Source: CAYNQK01 sp964470375
Lineage (GTDB): Bacteria > Spirochaetota > Spirochaetia > Treponematales > JBGSOB01
Length of the DNA: 64,000 nt
Assembly (NCBI GenBank): GCA_964470375.1
Contig: CAYYCP010000006.1
Coordinates: forward strand, 1 to 64,000
Direction of reading: 5' to 3'
Under the pieces are notes generated by a model that had not been told where the DNA came from, searched no databases, and saw only the letters and a list, made by a program, of their open reading frames with translations. The position numbers and the translations under genes were made by a program. Below are positions 6,381 to 14,125 of this stretch, piece after piece. Position 1 is the first letter of the stretch; the number at the start of each line of letters is the position of its first letter.

Positions 6381-7997
6381 ATGCACGTCTTTTTCCCGGG
6401 GCGCCACCATATCTTGACCCGCTACCAGGAGAGTTATCTATTCGGCCTTTGCGCAGCCGGGCCGGAGAGGGCTCTCGACCTGGAGGGCCGGCCCCTGGGT
6501 GAGGAGTTCGGGCCGATAGAGGGCATAATTTTCGCGGTCACGAGCGCCAACCACACCAACACCCGCCGGAACCCCCTGCCCTTCCACCTCCGGGCCATGG
6601 CCATCCAGGACCTGGCCTCGGGACTGCCGGTTCCAGTCCAGGTCTACGGCATACCCGATGTAGGCGTCATCCCCGACTTCCCTGAACACTGCCTCAAGAT
6701 GGTTCGCCATCTCTCCGACGGGCGGCTCGACCTATCTCCGTCTGCCTGCGCGGTGGCCTGCTCATCGGCCCTAGCCGAGGGCTATAAGGCCTTGGGCTAC
6801 CGCATCCTCCCAGTCGAGCTGGCCGGCCCTGGCGACCAGCCCTTCAAGGAAGCCCCGCCCTGGGAGCTCGTGGAGAGGATCGCCTCGGACGGTCTGGGTT
6901 GGGACAGGGACGCCTGGCTCCTGGAGCGGATCCATCCCGCTTCCTTCAAGATCCTCAGGCTCTATGGTCTGGGGGAGCGCATCGCCATGCTCTTCTCCGA
7001 CTCCCTCTTGGGCCAGGACGGCGACATCACCGAGACCAGGGATTACGATGTCTACCTGCGCCAGATGGACGATATCGCCCAGCTCAAGTTCGATGAGACC
7101 AGGCCCTTCATCAAGCCCGGGCGTATCGGCGACATCGGCTGCGCCGCCGGCAGCTGGATCCGCCTGGCCTCCCGGGAGCCGGCCCTGCACGAAAGCGATT
7201 TCTACGGGGTGGAGGCGGCCCGCCAGCTCTACGCCCTGTGCGTCCAGCGCAAGGAAAACGGGGAATTCGCTAATCCCAACGTCTTCTTCTCCCAGCGTAA
7301 CGCCGTTTTGGGCCCCTGCTTCCCTCCCGCCTCTATGGACACGGTGCACTCATCTTCCCTGACCCATGAGATAGAGAGCTATTCAGGACGTGAGAGCCTT
7401 CTTGCATTCATCCGCAATCGCTACCTGGAGCTTGCCCCCGGGGGAGTCTGGATAAACCGCGATGTCCTGGGCCCGGAGGATGGGGAGCGGGAGATACTGC
7501 TCTGGCTGGACCCCACGGACGGGCGGAACGAGGGTTGGGATAGGCCGGCCCGGGACAGGCAGGAGCTAGGAACCATGCTGGCGGCCCTCTCGACACGCGC
7601 CCGCTTCAGGCGCTTCGCCATGGATTTCCGGATACAGGACGGGCGGAGACTGGAAGGCGCCATCGAGTGCAGGAGCGTCCTCGTCGACGGCCAGGAGCAT
7701 TTCCGCCTCAGCCTGCGGGATGCCTGCGAATACCTCTACAAGAAGGACTACATCGATAACTGGCAGAGCGAGATGCACGAGCGCTTCTGCTTCTGGGACC
7801 TGAGCCGATGGGTCGAGGCCGTCCGCGCCGCGGGCTTCATGGTTCTGCCCGCATCGCGTGCCTTCCGTAACGAATGGATCTTCGAGAATCGACTGCGCGG
7901 ACGGGCTCGGCTCTTCCAGCAAAAAAAAGGGGAAATCGAAGAGCTCGATTTCCCCGTCAGTCACATGATCCTCGTCTGCGCCCGCGAACGGGCCTGA
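6381..7997 (+). CDS. nucleotidyltransferase-like domain fused to a SAM-dependent methyltransferase
   Basis: This 538-residue protein has two parts. Residues about 1-150 resemble the HIGH-superfamily nucleotidyltransferase fold of NMN adenylyltransferases: FFPGRHHILTRYQ at the first strand-turn, FAVTSANHTNTRRNPLPF around residues 51-68, and a CSSALAEGYK segment near 127-136. The usual HxGH is altered to HHIL, so catalysis is uncertain. Residues about 220-538 form a class I methyltransferase with motif I GDIGCAAGSW (250-259) and an acidic FYGVEAA at the second strand. Substrates are unknown. It may modify a nucleotide or small molecule, or the N-terminal domain may only bind one. The last 30 codons contain a terminator for the convergent gene. 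Confidence 0.72.
   Translation: MHVFFPGRHHILTRYQESYLFGLCAAGPERALDLEGRPLGEEFGPIEGIIFAVTSANHTNTRRNPLPFHLRAMAIQDLASGLPVPVQVYGIPDVGVIPDFPEHCLKMVRHLSDGRLDLSPSACAVACSSALAEGYKALGYRILPVELAGPGDQPFKEAPPWELVERIASDGLGWDRDAWLLERIHPASFKILRLYGLGERIAMLFSDSLLGQDGDITETRDYDVYLRQMDDIAQLKFDETRPFIKPGRIGDIGCAAGSWIRLASREPALHESDFYGVEAARQLYALCVQRKENGEFANPNVFFSQRNAVLGPCFPPASMDTVHSSSLTHEIESYSGRESLLAFIRNRYLELAPGGVWINRDVLGPEDGEREILLWLDPTDGRNEGWDRPARDRQELGTMLAALSTRARFRRFAMDFRIQDGRRLEGAIECRSVLVDGQEHFRLSLRDACEYLYKKDYIDNWQSEMHERFCFWDLSRWVEAVRAAGFMVLPASRAFRNEWIFENRLRGRARLFQQKKGEIEELDFPVSHMILVCARERA
7921..7955 (-). terminator. Rho-independent terminator of the SPOR gene, embedded in the opposite coding region
   Basis: On the minus strand an 11-bp perfect stem (7955-7945 with 7939-7929) closes a 5-base loop and is followed directly by eight T residues (7928-7921). 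This is a textbook intrinsic terminator 44 bases after the stop of the minus-strand gene at 7999. It lies entirely inside codons of the plus-strand fusion gene. Confidence 0.82.
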
Positions 7998-7998
7998 C

Positions 7999-10119
7999 TC
8001 AATTGCCCTGCTTGAGGAAGGCGTCCCGATAGCCCAGGGACTTCATCCTGAGGAGGACGATGCCTCCCTCATCCTTTCGCAGGGGGCCGATGAAGACTTT
8101 GTAGAGCTTATCGCCCTTCGACTCCACCTCCTGATAACTCAGGGGATAGCCTGCGCCCACGCTCCCCAGGGCCTCGCTGACGCCTAAGACAGTCTTAAAT
8201 ACTCCAATCTGCACGTAATAGGAGCCCATGGAGAGGGCGTCTATGCGCCTAGCTCCGGCCAACACCATTTGAGCAGCCTCAGCATCCTTTCGGTTTGATA
8301 CAAGGGCCTCGGGCGGCTTCTCGCCCGTCGGCGCCACGGGTTCAGCAGGTATGCCCGGCTCGGCCTTGGAGAAACTGGGGACTACTGCCTCGGGTTGTGC
8401 CTCGACCCTATCTGCGACCGCCAGGGCTGGAGCCTCCTCAAGGCTCTCAGGCGCCGTGGGGATATCCATGCTTGCGGTAATAGCGCCGCCCCTCCGCGCC
8501 ATGACGGTCTTCCCATCGAATGAATCGGCGACAGGGGGGCCGGAGGGCTCGGGCGGTTTCTCGGCTGTCGCCACCAGGCTCACTTCCTGAGTCTCAGGAT
8601 CGGGCATCCTGCCTTCCGCAAGAGTCCTTCCCTCCACCTTGGCCGCCGCTAGCCGTTCTTCAGCAATCGCGGTATCGCCCGCCGGCTCCTCGCCCAGCTC
8701 GGGATCGGCCAGGGCAGCCTCGATGCCGGATCCTTCACGCCGCGATGCTAAAAGACGCTCGTCGGCCACGGCAGTATCAGGAGCCGGCTCCTCGCCCAGC
8801 TCGGGATCGGCCAGGGCAGCCTCGACGCCGGATCTTTCACGCCGCGATACTAAAAGACGTTCGTCGGCCACGCCCGTCTCGGCTTTGCCCTCATCCATGA
8901 TCTCAGGCAGGGCCAGGGCGCTTTCGATATCATTTCCGCCTACGCGGGAGGCGGCCAGGAGGGCCTCTGCCTCTGGCCCCCCTCTTTCATTCTCGACAAG
9001 GGCCGGGGCCTCAAGACCAGTGTCAGCGATCACTCCGTCCCTCGGGCGCAACCCGCTCAGGACTATCACCTCAGCCTCACCCCTGGGGGCTTCTTCGGTA
9101 AGGGCCACAGGAGGAAGGTCTTTCTCCAAGGCCGCGGCTGGTGAAGGTGTCTTCAATCTCACGAGGGCGCTCTCGGGCATGCCGCGCGGCTCCAGGTCAG
9201 GATCGGCAAGGGTCTGGGCCGGTGCCCCTCCCTCGGCGGGGGAGAGCCGCACCCGCTCTATAGCTTGGGCGCTGGCCAGGGGCTCGCGGGCTACCATCTC
9301 CTCGAGTAGAGGCTCGCGCAGGGCGAAGGAGCGCTCATGCTCCTCAAGCTTTGTTCCAGCGACATAGACCAGGGCTTCAGGGGCCATCTCCTCCACCTCC
9401 GGCGGCCGTGCCGAGGCCGGGACGAAATCAGGGGCCCCATCCACCCTCGGGGTATCGGTTGCGGATGCGCTGGCCTCCACGGCCACAGGCAGTCTCTCCT
9501 CCACCTTGGGCACATCGACAGGTTGACGCACGCTGGCTCGGGCGGGGGGCGCCTCGCGCTGGTCGCCTATGGCGACCGGAGTCTGGTCGATCATCGATTG
9601 AATGGATTCGATGGCCGCCTCCGTAGACGCAGGCTTGCCATCCTGGACGGCTAGAGCCGGGGTTTCCTCAAGGACTTCCCCATAACCCGTCTCGGCCGCT
9701 TGGGACTTTGCCCTCTCCCGGCTCACCAGGGCGGCCGGATTCAAGTCCGGATCCTCGCTCAGGCCGGGGCTGTCCATCCTGATGGAGGCATCGGCCCCCT
9801 TTTTCGGCATGGAGACGCGCACACGCGCCACCGTGCCTATGGCGATGCCCAGTTCAGCCGAGGCTTCCGGCGAAAGTGAAATAAAAACCCCAGGATTGTC
9901 CAGCTGACCCGTGACGATGACTTGGACGGTCTTGCCGTTCTCCAAGTTCTGGACCTCCACCAGGGTATTGCGGGGGAATGACGAACAGGCTCCATAGAGG
10001 CCGGCCTGCGGGAACTCGCCGAAATTCGAGGCTACCGCCGTCCCCTCCCAAAAAGCAGCCGCTCCCAGCGCGGCAGCCATGGCAATTAGCGCGGCGACCG
10101 TGATAGCTCTGATTCTCAT
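7999..10119 (-). CDS. large RlpA-like/SPOR-domain envelope protein with internal repeats
   Basis: This 706-residue secreted or membrane-tethered protein has three parts. After a signal or anchor segment (about residues 5-30), residues about 40-108 form an RlpA-type double-psi barrel (NLENGKTVQVIVTG, LSPEASAELGI). A long low-complexity acidic linker (about 110-620) follows. The C-terminus (about 630-706) is a SPOR domain, YYVQIGVFKTV to VFIGPLRKDEGG, which in other bacteria binds denuded septal peptidoglycan. The linker contains imperfect repeats of ALADPELGEEP type. It starts in an ATGA overlap with the gene at 10640, so the two are translationally coupled. A role in cell division or glycan-strand processing is inferred from the domains; lytic activity would need the barrel's catalytic residues checked. 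Confidence 0.82.
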   Translation of the reverse strand: MRIRAITVAALIAMAAALGAAAFWEGTAVASNFGEFPQAGLYGACSSFPRNTLVEVQNLENGKTVQVIVTGQLDNPGVFISLSPEASAELGIAIGTVARVRVSMPKKGADASIRMDSPGLSEDPDLNPAALVSRERAKSQAAETGYGEVLEETPALAVQDGKPASTEAAIESIQSMIDQTPVAIGDQREAPPARASVRQPVDVPKVEERLPVAVEASASATDTPRVDGAPDFVPASARPPEVEEMAPEALVYVAGTKLEEHERSFALREPLLEEMVAREPLASAQAIERVRLSPAEGGAPAQTLADPDLEPRGMPESALVRLKTPSPAAALEKDLPPVALTEEAPRGEAEVIVLSGLRPRDGVIADTGLEAPALVENERGGPEAEALLAASRVGGNDIESALALPEIMDEGKAETGVADERLLVSRRERSGVEAALADPELGEEPAPDTAVADERLLASRREGSGIEAALADPELGEEPAGDTAIAEERLAAAKVEGRTLAEGRMPDPETQEVSLVATAEKPPEPSGPPVADSFDGKTVMARRGGAITASMDIPTAPESLEEAPALAVADRVEAQPEAVVPSFSKAEPGIPAEPVAPTGEKPPEALVSNRKDAEAAQMVLAGARRIDALSMGSYYVQIGVFKTVLGVSEALGSVGAGYPLSYQEVESKGDKLYKVFIGPLRKDEGGIVLLRMKSLGYRDAFLKQGN
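8681..8884. repeat. two tandem 102-bp coding repeats in the SPOR protein linker
   Basis: The segments 8681-8782 and 8783-8884 are near-identical with a few base changes. They encode 34-residue units in the linker (about residues 412-479). A third, more diverged copy of the same protein motif adjoins them. The period is a multiple of three, so copy-number change keeps the frame. Confidence 0.85.
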
Positions 10120-10640
10120 GGCTCTCCCCCCCCGGCGGACAGGCCTAGGTGATCCAGACAGTCGAGCGCGATGGCCTCGCCCGTCCGGCGCATGAATTCC
10201 AATACTGACTGGCTCCCCCCCTCGGCTGCCTTCACTGGCTGCATGCCGGCCCGCCGCCCCCTGTGGAGGACCTTCCCGTCAGCGGCCCGATAGAGCGCGT
10301 AATCGACTGCCTCCGGGAAATCGACCGAGCCGGCCGGCGCCTTGGCGGGCTTGAAAACAAGCCTGATGACGTAGCTCACGTAGGCCGCCTCTAGGGCGGC
10401 GCACTCCTCAGCTGAGAGAGTGGGCAGATCGGAACCGGTCTGGACGCGGACAACCTGGCTCGTGCCGATGAGACCGCTGGCGAAGAGACCGTCGAGACAG
10501 CCCCCCACAAGGGCCTCGGCCATGGGCAGGGGTTGGCTGTCCGGCTCTCCGCGCTCCAGGACTTGGACCGATACGGTCTGTGCGCCTAGGACGCAGGCGA
10601 TACTCAGTGAAAGGATCGGTATGGCCAAGACAGGCTTCAT
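10116..10640 (-). CDS. secreted protein of unknown function, coupled to the SPOR protein
   Basis: This 174-residue protein has a clear signal peptide (MKPVLAIPILSLSIACVLGA) with a likely signal peptidase I cut after LGA. The mature part is a mixed alpha/beta domain (VRVQTGSDLPTLSAEE, YVIRLVFKP, VDYALYRAADGKVLHRG) that I cannot place in a family. The true start is ATG 10640, because GAGGAG lies just upstream. Its stop overlaps the start of the SPOR gene in an ATGA, so the pair forms an operon. A periplasmic accessory role to the SPOR protein is plausible but not shown. Confidence 0.7.
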   Translation of the reverse strand: MKPVLAIPILSLSIACVLGAQTVSVQVLERGEPDSQPLPMAEALVGGCLDGLFASGLIGTSQVVRVQTGSDLPTLSAEECAALEAAYVSYVIRLVFKPAKAPAGSVDFPEAVDYALYRAADGKVLHRGRRAGMQPVKAAEGGSQSVLEFMRRTGEAIALDCLDHLGLSAGGGEP

Positions 10641-10756
10641 TTTACTCCTCAAGCGGCTTCCCAGGCGGAATGCCTCCTCACCGGAAGAGGCTACGCGCGC
10701 GAATACGCCGCTTCATCCTCGTTATCGGTAATCTGCGGCCTCGGGTTTACCGCCAG

Positions 10757-10786
10757 TTGATGATTCCGGCGCGGCCATGCTATTTT
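10757..10786 (+). promoter_or_regulatory. promoter of the NusG-paralogue/polysaccharide block
   Basis: TTGATG (10757-10762), an 18-base spacer and TATTTT (10781-10786) with an extended TGC before the -10. Transcription would start near 10793, only a few bases before the AGGAGG at 10798-10803. The remaining intergenic stretch 10653-10756 shows no further feature that I recognise. Confidence 0.5.
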
Positions 10787-10808
10787 CTTGCCTGTGCAGG
10801 AGGTGTGG

Positions 10809-10916
10809 ATGACGTTGAGGGAGGGGCTTGCGCCCAGGGTGAAAAGCCTTCTCGCCCTGCTCCAGAAAAAAGGCGGCTATCGCGCGGTCCCGGCCCTCAT
10901 CACCTCGCATCATTAA
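10809..10916 (+). CDS. 35-residue leader peptide / small protein upstream of the NusG paralogue
   Basis: A short frame opens at ATG 10809 behind a perfect AGGAGG (10798-10803, 5-base spacing) and ends at TAA 10914-10916, five bases before the NusG-like ATG. The product is basic (MTLREGLAPRVKSLL, later QKKGG) and resembles no family I know. The next gene lacks an evident Shine-Dalgarno sequence. This frame may therefore serve mainly to bring ribosomes to it by translational coupling, or act as a regulatory leader. The support is the ribosome-binding site and position only; no homologue was checked. Confidence 0.5.
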   Translation: MTLREGLAPRVKSLLALLQKKGGYRAVPALITSHH

Positions 10917-10921
10917 GCTCG

Positions 10922-11536
10922 ATGAATTACTACGCCCTACAAGTGAAGACAGGTGACGAGGAGCTGGTGAAGAAGAGGGTGGAGATCGCCCTTAACAAGC
11001 GTGATTTCTGCGTCATCCTGCCTACCCGAACCCTGAGGATCCGTCGCGGCGGCAAGGTTCGCGAACAGTGTCGCCCCGTCTTCAGCGGCTACATCTTCCT
11101 GTCCGGGGAGGATTCTCCCTCCCAGGTCTACATGGCCCTCAAGCGCACCGAGGGCTTCTATCGTTTCCTGCCCTCCAACACCATCCTCAAGCCCCTCCTG
11201 GGAAGCGATCTAGCCCACCTGAAGCACTTCATGTCCTTCGCCCGCCGTTCCGATATATCGAAGGTAAGCTTCGACGAGAACGAGAGGATCATCGTCCATG
11301 AGGGCCCCCTCAAGGGCTACGAGGGCATGATCGTCAGGGTCGATCGGCGCAAGGGCAGGGCCCGCATACGGATAGATTTCTGCCGCGGTCCCATGACTCT
11401 CGACCTCTCGTTTGACGTTCTGGCCAAGGCCGAAGCTGGCGGAGGGGCAGACGATGGAAGACAAACGCTTGGCGAGGATCTACGTGATCGGGGCGGGCTT
11501 CGCAGGCAAGACGATAGCCCGGGAGATAGAGCGTAA
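10922..11536 (+). CDS. NusG-family specialised antiterminator (LoaP/RfaH type)
   Basis: This 204-residue NusG paralogue begins MNYYALQVKTGDEELVKKRV, the NGN domain (about residues 1-105, including PVFSGYIFL and FYRFLPS). A KOW domain follows (about 120-165: VHEGPLKGYEGMIVRVDRRKGRARI). Such paralogues ride on RNA polymerase and suppress termination in long cell-surface or secondary-metabolite operons. The wording of the KOW domain is closest to LoaP in my memory. It directly precedes capD-like and aminotransferase genes, the context expected of this family. Its C-terminal tail, about 27 residues, overlaps the start of the next gene by 83 bases in another frame. The true housekeeping nusG is not in the window. 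Confidence 0.82.
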   Translation: MNYYALQVKTGDEELVKKRVEIALNKRDFCVILPTRTLRIRRGGKVREQCRPVFSGYIFLSGEDSPSQVYMALKRTEGFYRFLPSNTILKPLLGSDLAHLKHFMSFARRSDISKVSFDENERIIVHEGPLKGYEGMIVRVDRRKGRARIRIDFCRGPMTLDLSFDVLAKAEAGGGADDGRQTLGEDLRDRGGLRRQDDSPGDRA

Positions 11537-12932
11537 GCACGTCCTGGGGAAGGTGGTGGCCTTCCTGGACGATGACAGCTCCAAGATCGGCAGCCGTATC
11601 CTGGGTATCCCGGTTCTGGGCCCCATCAAGGACGTCATCCATCTATTAAGGAAGAATCCCGCAGACGAGGCTATCATCGCCATCCCCTCGGCCTCCCGGC
11701 AGTACCTGCGCGAGCTCTACGAGCTGCTCAAGCTGGCCGGCTTCGAGCGCATCCGTATCCTTCCCTCAGTGGCCCAGATTATCGAGGGCGACGCCCACCT
11801 GATCCAGGCCAAGACCATAGACCCCCAGGACCTGCTTGGTCGTGATCCGGTGGCGGTGGGGCTGAAGGAAAGCCTGACGTACCTGCGCGGCAAGCGCGTC
11901 CTGGTCACTGGTGCGGGCGGCTCGATCGGCTCGGAGATATGTCGGCAACTGCTTATGGGAGGTGCCCAGCGCCTGTATCTCTTCGGTCACGGCGAAAATT
12001 CCATCTACGAGATCGACCGTGACCTGCGCCTCCTCAAGGAGGAGGGCGTCGGGGACGCCACAATCGTTCCGGTGATCGGTGAGCTGAAGGACGCCGACTA
12101 CACCCGCTTCATCCTCAAGCGACTCAAGGCCGACGTGATATTCCATTGTGCCGCCTACAAGCACGTCCCCATGATGGAAGAAAACCCGGTGGCGGCAGTG
12201 GAAAACAACGTCTTCGGTACCCTCAACCTGGTGGACGCGGCCATCCAGGCCGGCACAAAGCGCCTCGTGCTCATCTCCACCGACAAGGCGGTGGACCCGG
12301 TTTCAGTATACGGCGCCTCCAAGTACCTCTCGGAACTGATCGTCCTGGAGCGGGCCGCCCAGACCGGCCTGGCCTACATGGTGGTGCGCTTCGGCAACGT
12401 GCTGGGCTCGCGCGGCTCGATCATCCCGCTCTTCCAGCGCCAGATCGCCAAGGGCGGTCCGCTGACCGTCACCGACTTGCGGGCCAGCCGCTACTTCATG
12501 ACCATACCGGAGGCCTGCTCACTGGTGCTCAAGTGTGGCGGTGTGGGGGTGGGCGGCACCCGCTACCTCTTAGAGATGGGCGAACCCATGCGCATCATCG
12601 ATCTGGCGGAGCAGATGATCCGCTTCTACGGCTTCGAGCCGGAACGCGACATCCGCATTGTAGAGACCGGCCTGAGACGCGGGGAGCGCCTGGAGGAAAG
12701 GCTGCACAACCAACGCGAGCGCAGGCTGCCCACGGAATTCCCGGGCATAGACCGGCTTGAAGAAATCCAGCGGAACGGATTTACTGTGGACCAGGTCATA
12801 CAGGATTTGGCGCCTGTCTGCCGCTTTGATCCGTCCAGGCCGGAGGCCTACCGTAATCGGCGCGTCCTGCGCAGCGTTTTGTCGCGCTATGTTCCCAGCC
12901 TGCCGGCCCAGGACAAGGAGAGCGAATACTGA
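11454..12932 (+). CDS. CapD/FlaA1-type nucleotide-sugar 4,6-dehydratase/epimerase (soluble form)
   Basis: This 492-residue enzyme acts on a UDP-sugar, probably UDP-GlcNAc, in cell-surface glycan synthesis. Residues about 5-125 form an N-terminal Rossmann-type domain (YVIGAGFAGK) of the kind that follows transmembrane helices in PglF. No helices are present here, so the protein should be cytoplasmic. Residues about 148-430 are an extended SDR with TGAGGSIGSE (152-161), ISTDKAVDP and a YxxxK pair, Tyr286 and Lys290. Many FlaA1/PglF relatives have Met at the Tyr position. The start at 11454 is backed by GGAGG. It overlaps the NusG-like gene and is followed by an aminotransferase, the usual partner making 4-amino sugars. 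Confidence 0.87.
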   Translation: MEDKRLARIYVIGAGFAGKTIAREIERKHVLGKVVAFLDDDSSKIGSRILGIPVLGPIKDVIHLLRKNPADEAIIAIPSASRQYLRELYELLKLAGFERIRILPSVAQIIEGDAHLIQAKTIDPQDLLGRDPVAVGLKESLTYLRGKRVLVTGAGGSIGSEICRQLLMGGAQRLYLFGHGENSIYEIDRDLRLLKEEGVGDATIVPVIGELKDADYTRFILKRLKADVIFHCAAYKHVPMMEENPVAAVENNVFGTLNLVDAAIQAGTKRLVLISTDKAVDPVSVYGASKYLSELIVLERAAQTGLAYMVVRFGNVLGSRGSIIPLFQRQIAKGGPLTVTDLRASRYFMTIPEACSLVLKCGGVGVGGTRYLLEMGEPMRIIDLAEQMIRFYGFEPERDIRIVETGLRRGERLEERLHNQRERRLPTEFPGIDRLEEIQRNGFTVDQVIQDLAPVCRFDPSRPEAYRNRRVLRSVLSRYVPSLPAQDKESEY

Positions 12933-14125
12933 ACCACAGCCCCAGCTATACAGAATTCATTCCCTTCGCCCTGCCCTGCCTGGGTAGAGAGGAAGAGGAA
13001 GCCGTCCTCAGGGTGATGCGCTCCGGCTGGCTCACTAGCGGCCCGGAGATGGCGGCTTTCGAGGCGGAATTCTCGGCCTTCACCGGGGCCCGCCAGGCCG
13101 TGGCGGTCAATTCCGCCACGGCTGGCCTACACCTGGCCTTGGAAGCCTGCGGCGTGGGACCCGGGGATTGGGTGCTTACCTCGCCCTACACCTTCAACGC
13201 CACCGCCGAGGTGGTTCGGTACCTGGGCGCGGAAGTCCAATTCGTCGACATCGGGCAGCGGGACTACCTCATGGATCCCGGCCTCCTGGAGGAAGCTCTC
13301 GGCTCGGGCAGGCGGATCAAGGCCATCATACCTGTCCATGTGGCGGGCATGGTCTGCGACATGGCGCGCATCCGGGACATCGCCTGCTCCGCCGGCTCCG
13401 GGGAGACGATACGCATCATCGAGGATGCAGCCCATGCCTTCCCCTCACGCCTCCCGGAGGGCATGGCCGGCTGCCTGGGCGACCTGGGCGTCTTTTCCTT
13501 CTACGTCACTAAAACCATCACCACCGGAGAGGGCGGCATGGTGGTCACCGCGGATGAGGCCATGGCCGCGCGCATGCGCGTCATGCGCCTGCACGGCATC
13601 GACCGGCCCGCCTGGGATCGCTACACCTCCCGCCGCGCATCCTGGCGTTACGCAATCGTTGAGGCCGGCTACAAGTACAATCTCACCGACATCGCCGCGG
13701 CGATCGGCCGGGTCCAGCTGGCCAAGGCTGACGCCTTGCTTGAGCGCCGCAGGGCTATCGCCGCAGCCTATGACGCGGCCTTCTCGGAGCGCGATTACCT
13801 GCGCATCCCGCCCAGGGGACCAGGCCATGCCTGGCAGCTGTATTCTCTTAGCCTGGTTTTACCGCGCCTGCGCATAGACCGGGACGAGTACATCGATCTC
13901 CTCCAGGAAGCCGGCATCGGCGTCTCGGTCCACTTCATACCCCTCCATATCATGCCCTACTGGGCCAAGCGCTACGGCCTGCGGCCTGATTCCTTCCCGC
14001 GCGCCCTGGAGCGATTCGAATCCGTCATTTCCCTGCCCATTTGGCCTGGCATGGACGATGCCATGGTCGAAAGGGTCATCAGCACGGTGCTCAAAATCGG
14101 CGATTCCCGGACGGTACGTTCGTGA
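12929..14125 (+). CDS. DegT/DnrJ/EryC1-family sugar aminotransferase, apparent CTG start
   Basis: This PLP enzyme aminates a keto-sugar nucleotide, probably the product of the upstream dehydratase. The conserved N-terminus IPFALPCLGREEEEAVLRVM, then RSGWLTSGP, lies upstream of the first ATG (13016), so the gene must begin earlier. The only suitable position is CTG 12929, 8 bases after AAGGAG (12915-12920), in a CTGA overlap with the preceding stop. From there it is 398 residues. The PLP lysine is Lys195 in SFYVTKTITTGEGG, and IIEDAAHAFPS carries the cofactor Asp. The family is secure; the CTG start is inferred. Confidence 0.9.
   Translation: MNHSPSYTEFIPFALPCLGREEEEAVLRVMRSGWLTSGPEMAAFEAEFSAFTGARQAVAVNSATAGLHLALEACGVGPGDWVLTSPYTFNATAEVVRYLGAEVQFVDIGQRDYLMDPGLLEEALGSGRRIKAIIPVHVAGMVCDMARIRDIACSAGSGETIRIIEDAAHAFPSRLPEGMAGCLGDLGVFSFYVTKTITTGEGGMVVTADEAMAARMRVMRLHGIDRPAWDRYTSRRASWRYAIVEAGYKYNLTDIAAAIGRVQLAKADALLERRRAIAAAYDAAFSERDYLRIPPRGPGHAWQLYSLSLVLPRLRIDRDEYIDLLQEAGIGVSVHFIPLHIMPYWAKRYGLRPDSFPRALERFESVISLPIWPGMDDAMVERVISTVLKIGDSRTVRS

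Noticed and set aside
7929..7955. The same hairpin as a terminator for the plus-strand fusion gene
   Set aside because: In plus orientation the A-run precedes the stem and no T-run follows, so it can only work on the minus strand.
8681..8884. Direct repeats that could suggest a CRISPR-like or satellite array
   Set aside because: The repeats are contiguous, in frame, and lie inside one long coding region with no unique spacers.
13016..14125. First ATG as the start of the aminotransferase gene
   Set aside because: It would remove the conserved N-terminal IPFALPCLG segment and has no good ribosome site.
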